Below, in pieces: positions 42,982-51,469 of a stretch of DNA of 64,000 nucleotides (its first letter is position 1; each line of letters begins with the position of its first letter). The notes beneath the pieces were generated by a model. That model was not told the DNA's origin. It saw only the letters and a list, made by a program, of their open reading frames with translations, and searched no databases. The stretch lies in assembly GCF_001426565.1 (NCBI RefSeq), contig NZ_LMFA01000024.1, forward strand, positions 873 through 64,872, read 5' to 3'. A program made the translations under genes and the position numbers. The stretch comes from Rhizobium sp. Root482 (GTDB lineage: Bacteria > Pseudomonadota > Alphaproteobacteria > Rhizobiales > Rhizobiaceae).

Positions 42982-44046
42982 TCAGCGAAGGCCTGACGTC
43001 GCGTCCGGGCGCGGTTTTATCAGTCGAAAGGCCAAAGCCGATCCGGCGACCACGACCAGTACGCGGACAATGTGATGGAGCACGACGAAGGGAACCTCGA
43101 CGCCGAGCGAAAGCGCGATCAGGCTCATCTCGGCAAGGCCGCCGGGGGAGTAGGCGAGGACCAGCCCGACAAAGCGGTCGCCGGTCCACAGAGACAGGAG
43201 AAAGGCGAAGGCGAGGGACGTCGATAACAGCAAGAGCGTCGATCCGACGGACAATCCGATGACCCGTAGAATTGTCCGCGGCGGTGTATTGACGAAACGG
43301 CAGCCGACGGTGGCACCGATGACCACCTGGGCAGCACTGAGTGCGACACTCGGAAGCAGGAAATCGGTCAACTCCGCATAGTGAAGGACAGCACTGACGG
43401 CCATCGGTCCCATGAGATATCGGGCCGGAAAACGAAGAAGCGTGCCGAGTACGACGCCGGTCACCATCGCCGTGAGGAACCAGGCGATATCTTCGAGCTG
43501 CACGGAGGAGAGCGGAATGAAATTTGCGCCGCTGCGGCCGATCGACTGGCCGGTGAGGAACTGGATGAGGAAGGGGAGGGTGAGGACGACGAGAAAGATC
43601 CGCGCGGCATGGATCAGGGCGATCATCTTTTCCTCGCCGCCGCGCTCGGTCCCCAAAATCACCATTTCGATGAGGCCGCCCGGCATGGCGGAAAAGAACG
43701 CGGTCGGATGATCGAAGCCGGCGATGCGCCGGAAATAGAGGTAGACGATCCCGCCGGCGGTCGAGATGAAGATCGCAAGACCGCAAAGCGAGGCGATCCA
43801 CAATCCGATGTGATCAAAGACGGATGGCGAAAACGACGTGCCGAGCATTGCCCCGATCATCGCCGTCGTGGGTGGGCGCGCGATGGGTGGGAGCGTCAGG
43901 GGAAGGCGCAGCAAGGCTCCAACGCCGCAGGCGATCATCGAGCCGAGCAGCCAGGCGAGCGGCATGTGGCAATACCACATGATCCAGCCGCCGCTGGCAC
44001 CGACCGCCAGTGTCAGGATGAACCGTGCGAGAGAGGAGAGGTGCAT
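42982..44046 (-). CDS. AbrB family putative permease
   Basis: This membrane protein of about 354 residues has two AbrB duplication repeats with about nine or ten helices: GASGGWIMWYCHMPLAWLLGSMIACG at the N-terminus, FFSAMPGGLIEMVILG in the first repeat and LAYSPGGLAEMSLIALSLG in the second. The paired PGG(L)xEM motifs are typical. The family (formerly annotated as ammonia monooxygenase) may transport small organic compounds, but no member of this group is well characterised. The start at ATG 44046 removes an N-terminal part that overlaps the next gene. It is the last gene of a minus-strand operon. Confidence 0.82.
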   Translation of the reverse strand: MHLSSLARFILTLAVGASGGWIMWYCHMPLAWLLGSMIACGVGALLRLPLTLPPIARPPTTAMIGAMLGTSFSPSVFDHIGLWIASLCGLAIFISTAGGIVYLYFRRIAGFDHPTAFFSAMPGGLIEMVILGTERGGEEKMIALIHAARIFLVVLTLPFLIQFLTGQSIGRSGANFIPLSSVQLEDIAWFLTAMVTGVVLGTLLRFPARYLMGPMAVSAVLHYAELTDFLLPSVALSAAQVVIGATVGCRFVNTPPRTILRVIGLSVGSTLLLLSTSLAFAFLLSLWTGDRFVGLVLAYSPGGLAEMSLIALSLGVEVPFVVLHHIVRVLVVVAGSALAFRLIKPRPDATSGLR

Positions 44047-44060
44047 GTCGCCAAGCCGGT

Positions 44061-44357
44061 TCAATAATCTGCGACCAATCGTGAATGGGTGACGCTGGGC
44101 GCCGCGCTGAAATGGGAGCCGACCAGACGCCGCCATTCCTGAAAGTCGTCGGAGTTTCGAAAATCGACCATATGATTGTCAACCGTTTCCCATCTTACGA
44201 GAAGACGATAGACGCCTGGATTTTCAACGACGCGATGCAGCGAGACGCCGTGGCAGCCCCTGGCGCGCAGGAAGAGAGGGGCCGCGCTCGCCACGCCTGC
44301 CTCGAATGCCGCTTCTTCCCCGGCCTTTATGGAAATTTCGGCGGTTTCGACAATCAC
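44061..44357 (-). CDS. Quinol monooxygenase-like (ABM domain) protein
   Basis: This 98-residue protein begins IVETAEISIKAGEEAAFEAGV and has GCHGVSLHRVVENPGVYRLLVRWETVDNH and DDFQEWRRLVGSHF, the YgiN/ABM pattern. The start is GTG 44357 with GAGG eight bases upstream; the earlier ATG at 44390 lies inside the cupin gene and adds residues outside the fold. It may oxidise a small substrate or act as a decarboxylating or isomerising helper in the operon. Confidence 0.78.
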   Translation of the reverse strand: MIVETAEISIKAGEEAAFEAGVASAAPLFLRARGCHGVSLHRVVENPGVYRLLVRWETVDNHMVDFRNSDDFQEWRRLVGSHFSAAPSVTHSRLVADY

Positions 44358-44367
44358 TGGATTTTCC

Positions 44368-44781
44368 TCATTTTGCTTTGTGCTCGGCATCGATGGCGCG
44401 CTCTTCTCCGGTCGCCATCATGGTACGGGTGGCATCGATCGATGCGTAGATCCAGAAGATACGCATCGGTTCGCTTTCGGATGCATTGATGAAACGGTGG
44501 GGGACATTGGCTGGAATCCAGGTCGTGTCGTTGGGGCCGAGCAGATGCTGCACGCCGTCGATCTCGGCGATCGCCTGGCCGTCCAGCACCATGACGCTTT
44601 CCTCGCAATTGTGCTTGTGCAGGCCGATCGACGCGCCGCCTTCGAAAGCGGTGATGCCGTTGATCATGCTGGTGGAGCCGCATTTCCGTGTCACGAGCGG
44701 GATGGTCTTTGCGCCGCCGCCCCGGTCATTCGCCTTCAGGTCCTTTGGCCGCAGAATGGCGGGCTGTGCTGGGGATGTCAT
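44368..44781 (-). CDS. Cupin domain protein
   Basis: This 137-residue single-cupin protein has the metal-binding pattern in GGASIGLHKHNCEESVMVLDGQAIAEIDG (cupin motif 1, H-x-H and glutamate) and PANVPHRFINAS (motif 2). Such proteins are isomerases, decarboxylases or metal-dependent lyases of small carboxylates. It lies nine bases after the aldehyde dehydrogenase gene. Confidence 0.85.
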   Translation of the reverse strand: MTSPAQPAILRPKDLKANDRGGGAKTIPLVTRKCGSTSMINGITAFEGGASIGLHKHNCEESVMVLDGQAIAEIDGVQHLLGPNDTTWIPANVPHRFINASESEPMRIFWIYASIDATRTMMATGEERAIDAEHKAK

Positions 44782-44790
44782 GGGGTCTCC

Positions 44791-46173
44791 TTACCTCGCG
44801 GCCTTTGCCGGGCCGATCCAGACGGTCTTGATGTTCACAAACTCACGGATGCCGTAGACGCCGAGTTCGCGGCCGTAACCGGACCGCTTGATCCCGCCGA
44901 ATGGATATCTCGGATCGGAGGCGACCATGCCATTGATGAAGACCGCCCCGGCATCGATCTCACCGGCGAGCTTTCGGGCACGTGGCAGGTCTTTCGTCCA
45001 CAAGGCCGAGCCGAGGCCAAATTCCGTCTGGTTCGCCAGCCGGATAGCCTCGTCGACATCCTTCACGCGAATGATGGCGGCCACCGGCCCGAACGTTTCC
45101 TCGCAGAACGCGACCATGTCGGGCCGGACATTGTCGAGAACGGTGGGCGGGTAGTAGAAACCATCGCCTTCGATCGGCTTGCCGCCCATCTTCAGGCTTG
45201 CCCCCGCGGCGACCGTCTTCTCGACCTGGGCATGCAGGCCGGTCATCAGGTTTGCGCGCGCCATTGGTCCGATATTGGTGTCGCGTTCCATCGGGTCGCC
45301 GATCTTCAACGCGGCGGCGCCCTTGCAGAACAATTCGACGAAACAATCTGCGATGCTGTCCTCGACGATGAAGCGCTTGGCATTGACGCAGGACTGGCCG
45401 ACATTGATATAGCGCGCCTTCACCGCAACCGTGGCTGCTTCTTCCAGATCCGCATCGGCCAGCACGATGAACGGATCCGATCCGCCGAGTTCCAGCACCT
45501 GCTTCTTCAAGGCCTTTCCTGCCTGGGATGCGACGATCGCTCCGACTTCGGTGGAACCCGTCAGCGTCACGGCTGCAATCCGGTCGTCGGCGATGATGCC
45601 GGCGACTTTCGACGGTTCGATGAGGAGTGTCCTGAATAGGCCTTCCGGGCAGCCGGCCTCGTGCATGATCTCCTCGATCGCCAGCGCGCATTGCGGAACA
45701 TTGTTGGCATGTTTGAGAATTGCTCCATTGCCCGCGGCGAAGGCCGGGGCGGCGAACCGGAAGAACTGCCAGAACGGATAGTTCCAGGGCATGATCGCCA
45801 GCACCACGCCGAGCGGGTCGAACGCGGCGAAGCTTTCCGTCGCGTTCGATGAGAGGAATTCATCCGCCAGATATTGCGGCGCATGCTCCGCGTAGAAATC
45901 GCAATTATAGGCGCATTTTTCAATCTCGCCTTCGGCCTCCACGATCGGCTTGCCCATTTCCAGGGTGATCATTTCCGCATATTTCGTCTTGCCCGCCCGC
46001 AGAACCCGCGCCATGGCAGTCAACAGCGTCACCCGCTGTTGGGTCGGTAGCTTGCGCCACTCCCTTTGGGCCGCAACCGCGCCGGAAAGAGCGGCATCGA
46101 CATAGGCATCGTCATGCGGCTTGTATGCGGCAATCACCTTGCCGGTGGTGGGGTTGACCGCTGTGATCATCAT
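44791..46173 (-). CDS. NAD(P)-dependent aldehyde dehydrogenase (succinate semialdehyde dehydrogenase-like)
   Basis: This 460-residue ALDH oxidises an aldehyde to a carboxylate. It has AIMPWNYPFWQFFRFAAPA, VTLTGSTEVGAIVASQAG, the general base glutamate in LELGGSDPFIVL, the nucleophile cysteine in NVGQSCVNAKRFIV and FGGIKRSGYGRELG. The early-cysteine short form resembles GabD/SSADH of the Sad group. It overlaps the isomerase gene as ATGA and AGGAGA precedes it. In the operon it may act on the semialdehyde made by the hydroxypyruvate isomerase-like enzyme. Confidence 0.9.
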   Translation of the reverse strand: MMITAVNPTTGKVIAAYKPHDDAYVDAALSGAVAAQREWRKLPTQQRVTLLTAMARVLRAGKTKYAEMITLEMGKPIVEAEGEIEKCAYNCDFYAEHAPQYLADEFLSSNATESFAAFDPLGVVLAIMPWNYPFWQFFRFAAPAFAAGNGAILKHANNVPQCALAIEEIMHEAGCPEGLFRTLLIEPSKVAGIIADDRIAAVTLTGSTEVGAIVASQAGKALKKQVLELGGSDPFIVLADADLEEAATVAVKARYINVGQSCVNAKRFIVEDSIADCFVELFCKGAAALKIGDPMERDTNIGPMARANLMTGLHAQVEKTVAAGASLKMGGKPIEGDGFYYPPTVLDNVRPDMVAFCEETFGPVAAIIRVKDVDEAIRLANQTEFGLGSALWTKDLPRARKLAGEIDAGAVFINGMVASDPRYPFGGIKRSGYGRELGVYGIREFVNIKTVWIGPAKAAR

Positions 46174-46997
46174 GTTCTCCTGGTTTCAGTCCATTCCGCG
46201 GGCCGGGAATGTTGCCTGCTTTTCCAGCCCGGCAGGAAGGCCAGACTCTGCGCAGTCGATATGGATGGGATGTATTCGAAGCCGATCGCCTCGCGGTATT
46301 GATGTTCCGCCAGTATCTTGAGGATTGTATCGAAGTCGATGAAGCCCGTGCCGGGCTCATGCCGACCCGGATAGTCGGCCATATGGATATGGCCGATGCG
46401 ATGGATATGCTGCGGAATCCAGTGCTCGATGACGATGCCGTCTGCGGCGGCATGGAAGGTATCGACCAGCAAAGAGAGGTTTCCGGGGCCGAAAATGTCC
46501 TGCACCTTGCACGCCTGCTCAAGCGTCGAGATCGCATAAGCCGGAATTGCCTGCTGGCTGATCGCTTCGATCAGCACTTTGACATTGGTGCCGGATGTCT
46601 GTTCGACGGCGTACTGAATGTTGTCGAGATAGACCTCCAACGCTTCCTCAGCGCTCAAGTTCGTCGCGATACCCGCCATCGGGTGAATATAGGGCGCGCC
46701 TATGGCGATGGCGTATTCCAGTGCCACATCAAAACTTCGTTGAAAATCGAGGCTCCGGCCGGGAAGCGCCGCCAAGCCTTTTTCGCCTTTGGCCAGGTCG
46801 CCGGTGCCGGCCGCGACCTGGCTGAACGACAGGCCATTCTCCAAGAGCGCCGCGCGCATGTCTGCTTTCGGAATGGAAAACGGCTGCGGATGCTCGATCG
46901 CCGTAAAACCAGCCTTCGCGGCGGCGGCTATTCTGGCCACCAGGGGAAATTCGTTGAAAAGATATCCGATGTGAGCGGAGAGCCGGTTCTGTATCAT
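46170..46997 (-). CDS. Hydroxypyruvate isomerase-like sugar-phosphate isomerase/epimerase
   Basis: This 275-residue TIM barrel (AP endonuclease 2 fold) reads RLSAHIGYLFNEFPLVARIAAAAKAGFTAIEHPQPF, GKEGLAAL-like AKGEKGLAALPG, VLIEAISQQAIPAYAISTLEQA, LLVDTFHAAADG and IGHIHMADYPGRHEPGTG, matching Hyi/OtnI. Hyi interconverts hydroxypyruvate and tartronate semialdehyde; OtnI isomerises 2-oxo- and 3-oxo-tetronates. OtnK and OtnC homologues lie 9 kb away under the same putative operator, so an OtnI role is attractive. I use ATG 46997, with GGAGGAGG before it, rather than the 28-residue longer frame. Confidence 0.87.
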   Translation of the reverse strand: MIQNRLSAHIGYLFNEFPLVARIAAAAKAGFTAIEHPQPFSIPKADMRAALLENGLSFSQVAAGTGDLAKGEKGLAALPGRSLDFQRSFDVALEYAIAIGAPYIHPMAGIATNLSAEEALEVYLDNIQYAVEQTSGTNVKVLIEAISQQAIPAYAISTLEQACKVQDIFGPGNLSLLVDTFHAAADGIVIEHWIPQHIHRIGHIHMADYPGRHEPGTGFIDFDTILKILAEHQYREAIGFEYIPSISTAQSLAFLPGWKSRQHSRPAEWTETRRT

Positions 46998-47125
46998 CGC
47001 GTCGCCTCCTCCGGAAACCGGCGAGGCGGGCGACGCCTGTCGTCCAAACGATCGCTTGCGTACATTGAATTCTCCAGGCATCCGCGTCGATCAGAAGCGA
47101 CTCATGGGGGATGCCATCGATAAAC

Positions 47126-47151
47126 TTGCATTTTAATAACTAAAAATGCAA
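47126..47151. promoter_or_regulatory. 26-bp inverted repeat, putative GntR operator 1
   Basis: TTGCATTTT and AAAATGCAA are perfect 9-bp arms around an 8-base spacer. It ends 31 bases before the tam start and lies about 130 bases upstream of the divergent isomerase operon. Copies of the same size and outline occur at 49008 and 50190, flanking the GntR gene, so this is the probable site of that regulator. Confidence 0.65.
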
Positions 47152-47182
47152 TAAATCGAAAATTGTCAAGGAGGCATCTCGC

Positions 47183-47956
47183 ATGAAACCGGAATGGTCG
47201 CCCACCCAGTATCTCAAATTCGAGGACCATCGCACCCGTCCTGCGGCCGACCTTTTGGCGCGCGTGCCCGGGGCCGGCATCTCATCCGCGGTGGATATTG
47301 GTTGTGGGCCGGGAAATTCGACCGAGTTGCTGGCGAACAGATTTCCCGGAGCGAATATCCGCGGAATGGATTCGTCCCCTCAGATGATCGATGCGGCCCG
47401 CCGGCGATTGCCGAATGTGCGGTTCGAGACGGGCGGCATCGAGACCTGGCAGCCGTCCGCGCCACAGGACCTGTTGTTCGCAAACGCCGTCCTGCAATGG
47501 GTGCCCGATCATAGGAAGTTGTTCCCGCAATTGCTTTCATGCCTTGCGGATGGCGGATCCCTTGCGGTGCAGATGCCGGACAATCTCGATGAGCCGACGC
47601 ATGTCGGCATGCGCCGCGCGGCACAGGATGCGCGTTGGCGGGCGCGGCTCGCAGCTGCCGACAATGAGAGAACAACCATCGAAACGGCGGAGACATATCA
47701 TGAAATCCTGAAGCCGCATTGCAGCCGTGTGGACATCTGGCGCACCACCTATTTCCACCCGCTTCAAAAGCTGGAAGGTATTGTCGACTGGTTCAAGAGT
47801 ACGGGCCTCCTCCCCTATCTCTCAAGGCTCGAGGAAGACGAGAGGGAAGCCTATCTCGACATCTATCGGGCGCAGCTTGCGGAGCATTATGTCGAAACCC
47901 GCGATGGCACGGTGCTGTTGCCGTTTCCCCGCCTCTTCATCGTCGCCACCAGATAG
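47183..47956 (+). CDS. tam: Trans-aconitate 2-methyltransferase
   Basis: This 257-residue SAM-dependent enzyme starts MKPEWSPTQYLKFEDHRTRPAADLLARVP, the Tam signature, with motif I AVDIGCGPGNSTELL, GMDSSPQMIDAAR, LLFANAVLQWVPDH and MPDNLDEPTHVGMR. Tam methylates trans-aconitate, which forms spontaneously from cis-aconitate and inhibits aconitase. Its promoter carries the same 26-bp repeat as an operon that encodes an extra aconitase, which fits a pathway with high aconitate flux. AAGGAGG is upstream of the ATG. Confidence 0.93.
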   Translation: MKPEWSPTQYLKFEDHRTRPAADLLARVPGAGISSAVDIGCGPGNSTELLANRFPGANIRGMDSSPQMIDAARRRLPNVRFETGGIETWQPSAPQDLLFANAVLQWVPDHRKLFPQLLSCLADGGSLAVQMPDNLDEPTHVGMRRAAQDARWRARLAAADNERTTIETAETYHEILKPHCSRVDIWRTTYFHPLQKLEGIVDWFKSTGLLPYLSRLEEDEREAYLDIYRAQLAEHYVETRDGTVLLPFPRLFIVATR

Positions 47957-48077
47957 AAGATTGGTTTTTTGGGGCGATTTAGTGCAAAACGCGATCTTCG
48001 CCCGTTTCCAACGGCCAGCACCTCGAATAAATAGGAGTGACACCGGGCGACCTTCCGCTCTCAACATCGGGTAAATC

Positions 48078-48998
48078 ATGGCCGCCAGTCCGCTTGCATT
48101 GAAGATCGCCAATGAGATCACGCTTCTCGTCACCTCGGGAGAGATCGCCGCTGGCGAACATCTGCGGGCGCAGCATCTCGCCGACAGGTTCGGCGTTTCG
48201 CGTCAGCCCGTCCGGGATGCTTTCCAGATCCTGTCCGAGCAAGGCCTGGTCGAATTGAAGGAGAACCGCGGATTCTTCGTCAAGGATACGGCCGGTGGCG
48301 TGGTCGAGCCAGTCAGCAACGAGGCCAAGCCCTTCGAGGTTGCCAACGACTACCAGCGATTGGCCGAGGATTGGCTGACCGACAAGATTCCCGCCGAAGT
48401 CACCGAGCAGATGCTGCGCGAGCGATATGATCTGACGAAGGCACAGCTGAACGACATTCTCATGCGTGCGGCGCGAGAAGGATGGGCGGAACGCAAGCAG
48501 GGATATGGTTGGCGATTCCTGCCGGTCGCCAAGACGGCCGAGGCTTTCGAACAGATCTATCGGTTCCGCATGCTGATCGAACCGGCGGCGATGCTCGAGC
48601 CGGAGTTCCGTCTCGATCGGGCCATCATCGACGAGCAGCGACGAATCCAGATGCGCATGCTGGAAACCGATATCGAGCGGCTTCCCGCCGAACGTCTCCT
48701 TCACAACGGTGCGCTCTTCCACGAAGAGCTCATCAAAATGTCCAACAACCCGTTCTTTCACCTGTCGCTCGTCCGCGTCAACAGAATGCGGCGGCTTCTG
48801 GAATATCGCTCCCGCGTGGATCGCAGCCGCACCGTACGCCAATGCCAGGAGCATCTCGCGATACTGGATCTGCTCCAGCAAGGCGAAATCGTCGAGGCCT
48901 CCTTCGCAATGCGCCGGCATCTCGGCGGTGCCCTGTCGAAAAAGTCGCCGATTACATGGTCTTGGTCACAACACGCGCAGGAAAATCAATCCAGATAA
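48078..48998 (+). CDS. GntR family regulator with two winged-helix segments
   Basis: This 306-residue regulator has an N-terminal GntR helix-turn-helix (ALKIANEITLLVTSGEIAAGEHLRAQHLADRFGVSRQPVRDAFQILSEQGLVELKENRGFFV), then a second region that looks like another winged helix (DKIPAEVTEQMLRERYDLTKAQLNDILMRAAREGWAERKQGYGWRFLP, about 95-150) and an FCD-like helical domain (about 155-300). Most FCD regulators are about 230 residues, so the extra domain explains the length. The gene sits amid three 26-bp inverted repeats in front of the transport and catabolic units on both sides, and probably controls them all. Start and stop codons are clear; the ribosome site is weak. Confidence 0.87.
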   Translation: MAASPLALKIANEITLLVTSGEIAAGEHLRAQHLADRFGVSRQPVRDAFQILSEQGLVELKENRGFFVKDTAGGVVEPVSNEAKPFEVANDYQRLAEDWLTDKIPAEVTEQMLRERYDLTKAQLNDILMRAAREGWAERKQGYGWRFLPVAKTAEAFEQIYRFRMLIEPAAMLEPEFRLDRAIIDEQRRIQMRMLETDIERLPAERLLHNGALFHEELIKMSNNPFFHLSLVRVNRMRRLLEYRSRVDRSRTVRQCQEHLAILDLLQQGEIVEASFAMRRHLGGALSKKSPITWSWSQHAQENQSR

Positions 48999-49007
48999 AT
49001 TTTCCGA

Positions 49008-49033
49008 TTGCATTTTTAGATCAAAAAAGCCAA
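49008..49033. promoter_or_regulatory. 26-bp inverted repeat, putative GntR operator 2
   Basis: TTGCATTTT at the left and AAAAGCCAA at the right form an imperfect dyad (7 of 9 positions) of exactly 26 bp, between the GntR gene and the dehydrogenase-like gene, 55 bases before the latter. It matches operators 1 and 3 in size, arms and AT-rich flanks of the spacer. Confidence 0.55.
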
Positions 49034-49088
49034 TAGTCTCTCGTGATATTCAGCGACGCCTGATCGTCGCTTCATGGGAGAGCAATCA

Positions 49089-50180
49089 ATGAAGATCTTT
49101 GTGACGCCGTGCGATGGCATCGGTCCGGAAATCACCGCCGCGACGATGGAGGTGCTGAAGGCGACCGATTCGGCCTTCGCGCTCGGGCTGGAATACCATT
49201 TCGAAGACACCGGTTTTGCCAGCCTCGAGAAGTTCGGCACCACGCTCCGCGATGAGACGATCGAGCGCGCCCGGACCTTTGACGGCATCATCCTCGGCCC
49301 CCAGTCCCACATGGATTATCCGGCGCGCGACAAGGGCGGCGTGAACGTCTCGGCAGGTTTCCGTGTCAAGCTGGATCTCTACGCGAATGTTCGTCCGGCA
49401 CGGTCGCGCAGCTTCCTGAACAATTCGAAGACGATGGATCTCGTCATCATGCGCGAGGCTACGGAAGGCTTCTATCCGGACCGGAATATGTATGCGGGCT
49501 CGGGTGAGTTCATGCCCACTCCGGAGATTGCGATTTCGATGCGCAAGATCACGGCATCGGCCTGCGAACGCATTGCGCGCCAGGCATTTATCCTTGCAAT
49601 GAAACGCGATAAGCGCGTCACCGCCGTCCACAAGGCCAATAATTTCATCCTCACCGACGGGCTCTTCCTGCAGCAGGTCCGCAAGGTTGCAGCCGAATTT
49701 CCGGAAGTGAAACTCAACGATTTCATTATCGACGCCATGGCCGCGCATCTCGTTCGCGACCCTTCGCGTTTCGATGTGATCGTGACGACCAATTTCTATG
49801 CGGACATCCTTTCCGATCTCGCCAGTGAACTGTCCGGAAGCCTCGGCCTTGCCGGCTCCATCAACGCCAATTCCGAACTGGGCCTCGTTTGCGCTCAGGC
49901 ACAACACGGATCGGCGCCCGACATACAGAACCAGAACATCGCCAATCCGACATCGTTGATCCTGTCGGTCGGAATGATGCTGCGCTGGCTCGGCGAGCAG
50001 AGAGGCCTGCCCAATTTCGAGGCTGCCGGTGCGGAAATCGAGCGGGCCGTCGATGAGGTTCTTTCGAACCCGCAGACCCGTACGCGCGATCTCGGCGGAA
50101 GCGCCAATACGGATGCATTCGGCGCAGCGGTCGCGAAGGCAATCCAGGGCGACAGCGCCAGGGAGACCGCTGTCGCCTAG
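49089..50180 (+). CDS. Isocitrate/isopropylmalate dehydrogenase family protein
   Basis: This 363-residue beta-decarboxylating dehydrogenase reads MKIFVTPCDGIGPEITAATMEVL, LKLDLYANVRPA-like KLDLYANVRPARS, LVIMREATEGFY, VTAVHKANNFILTDGLFLQ and the metal-aspartate stretch VIVTTNFYADILSDLASEL. It should oxidise and decarboxylate a (2R,3S)-type hydroxy acid such as a malate, tartrate, isocitrate or 3-alkylmalate derivative; the substrate loop MREATEGFY differs from that of LeuB and of TtuC, so the ligand may be new. It stands as a single gene between two putative GntR operators. Confidence 0.88.
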   Translation: MKIFVTPCDGIGPEITAATMEVLKATDSAFALGLEYHFEDTGFASLEKFGTTLRDETIERARTFDGIILGPQSHMDYPARDKGGVNVSAGFRVKLDLYANVRPARSRSFLNNSKTMDLVIMREATEGFYPDRNMYAGSGEFMPTPEIAISMRKITASACERIARQAFILAMKRDKRVTAVHKANNFILTDGLFLQQVRKVAAEFPEVKLNDFIIDAMAAHLVRDPSRFDVIVTTNFYADILSDLASELSGSLGLAGSINANSELGLVCAQAQHGSAPDIQNQNIANPTSLILSVGMMLRWLGEQRGLPNFEAAGAEIERAVDEVLSNPQTRTRDLGGSANTDAFGAAVAKAIQGDSARETAVA

Positions 50181-50189
50181 TGTCGATCT

Positions 50190-50215
50190 TTGGATTTGAT
50201 AACTCGAAAATCCAA
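50190..50215. promoter_or_regulatory. 26-bp inverted repeat, putative GntR operator 3
   Basis: TTGGATTT and AAATCCAA are perfect 8-bp arms around a 10-base spacer that includes GATAACT, close to AATAACT in operator 1. It lies 92 bases before the binding-protein gene that opens the ABC-racemase-kinase-aconitase operon. Confidence 0.65.
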
Positions 50216-50307
50216 TATCGCTTTACGCATACTCCAGGAGCGGATCGTCGCTGCTGGAGGACCCGCCCGGAGGAGCATGGAGCACGGGCGCAACTTGGGA
50301 GATGAGC

Positions 50308-51405
50308 ATGAATACGACGACATTACGGAGTTTCGCAGCCGCTACGGCACTGCTCGGCTGGGCCTCCAGCGCAGCGATCGCGCAGGATATTCCAGCCGGA
50401 TATCCTGCCGACTACGCTGCCGTCATCGAGGCGGCCAAGAAGGAGGGAACCGTTTCGATCTATACGTCGACCGATGCCGCACAGTCGCAGAAGCTGCAGG
50501 ACGGGTTCACGGCGAAGTACGGCATCAAGATCGCTTACAATGACCTCGGCACCAACGGAGCCTATAATCAGGTGATCTCGGAAGCGGCGGCCAGCCAAGT
50601 AACGGCTGATGTCGTCTGGAGTTCGGCCATGGATCTGCAGATGACCCTGGTCAAGGAAGGCTATGCCGCGGAATATGCCTCGCCGGAAGCCGCAAACATT
50701 CCGGCCTGGGCGAACTACCAGAACATCCTTTACGGCACGACCGTCGAGCCGATCGGCGTGATCTACAATACCAAGGCCTTGACGGAAGATAAGCTTCCCA
50801 AAACCTATGCCGACCTGATCACTTTCTTGAAGGATAACAAGGCCGAGCTGCAGGGCAAGGTTGCCACCTTCGACCCGGAGAAAAGTGGGTCCGGCTTCCT
50901 GCACCACTCCAACGATGCCCGCAACCGCTCCGACTTCTGGGACCTGGCGAAAGCGATGGGCGATGACGGTGCGAAGATCTATTCGAGCTCGGGTGGCATG
51001 AAGGAAACGGTCGTTTCCGGCGAGAACGTCATCGCAATCAATATCATCGGCTCTTATGCCCTGGATTGGGTCAAGGAAAGCCCCAATCTCGGCGTTCACT
51101 TCTCGAGCGACTACACCCCGGCCTTCTCGCGGCTGGCACTGGCGACCAAGGATGCCCCGCACCCGAACGCTGCAAAGCTCTTCATCGATTTCATGCTCTC
51201 CAAGGAAGGCCAGTCGCTTCTCGCCGAAGGCGGATTGCCCTCCGTGCGCGAAGACGTAACCGCCGGCCTCAACATCAAGACGCTCAACGAGCGCGTCGGG
51301 GGCGGCCTGAAGCCGATCGCCGTCGATGATGGCGTCCTCGAATACATGGATCAGATGAAGCGCGTCCAGTTCATGAACGACTGGAAGGCCGCTCTCGGCC
51401 GCTGA
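50308..51405 (+). CDS. Ferric-type (AfuA/FbpA-like) ABC transporter, periplasmic binding protein
   Basis: This 365-residue protein has a signal peptide (about residues 1-25, ending AIAQ) and a type II periplasmic fold: YAAVIEAAKKEGTVSIYTSTDAAQSQKLQDGFTAKYGIKIAY, VVWSSAMDLQM, GVIYNTKAL and LFIDFMLSKEGQSLLAEGGLPSVRED. The family includes ferric iron, phosphonate, thiamine, sugar phosphate and carboxylate receptors; the iron-binding tyrosine pair is not obvious. Given the operon content an anionic organic acid is more likely than iron. I use the ATG at 50308 because GGGAG precedes it at proper distance; 50302 is too close. Confidence 0.87.
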   Translation: MNTTTLRSFAAATALLGWASSAAIAQDIPAGYPADYAAVIEAAKKEGTVSIYTSTDAAQSQKLQDGFTAKYGIKIAYNDLGTNGAYNQVISEAAASQVTADVVWSSAMDLQMTLVKEGYAAEYASPEAANIPAWANYQNILYGTTVEPIGVIYNTKALTEDKLPKTYADLITFLKDNKAELQGKVATFDPEKSGSGFLHHSNDARNRSDFWDLAKAMGDDGAKIYSSSGGMKETVVSGENVIAINIIGSYALDWVKESPNLGVHFSSDYTPAFSRLALATKDAPHPNAAKLFIDFMLSKEGQSLLAEGGLPSVREDVTAGLNIKTLNERVGGGLKPIAVDDGVLEYMDQMKRVQFMNDWKAALGR

Positions 51406-51415
51406 CGTCCATGCT

Positions 51416-51443
51416 GCTACGGCGCGTATGGTCGCGCCGTAGC
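51416..51443 (+). other. Intercistronic stem-loop between binding protein and permease
   Basis: An 11-bp perfect stem (GCTACGGCGCG / CGCGCCGTAGC) with a 6-base loop lies 10 bases after the binding-protein stop and 26 before the permease start. There is no T run. As at 2100, such a hairpin can protect the upstream message and give more binding protein than membrane component. Confidence 0.6.
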
Positions 51444-51469
51444 CTCCGTTTCCTATGCGAGAGGCAATT

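Noticed and set aside
47962-47988. TTGGTTTTTT...TGCAA, a possible fourth GntR site before the GntR gene
   Set aside because: Right arm does not match the AAAATGCAA pattern and the length is 27 bp, not 26; too weak to list.
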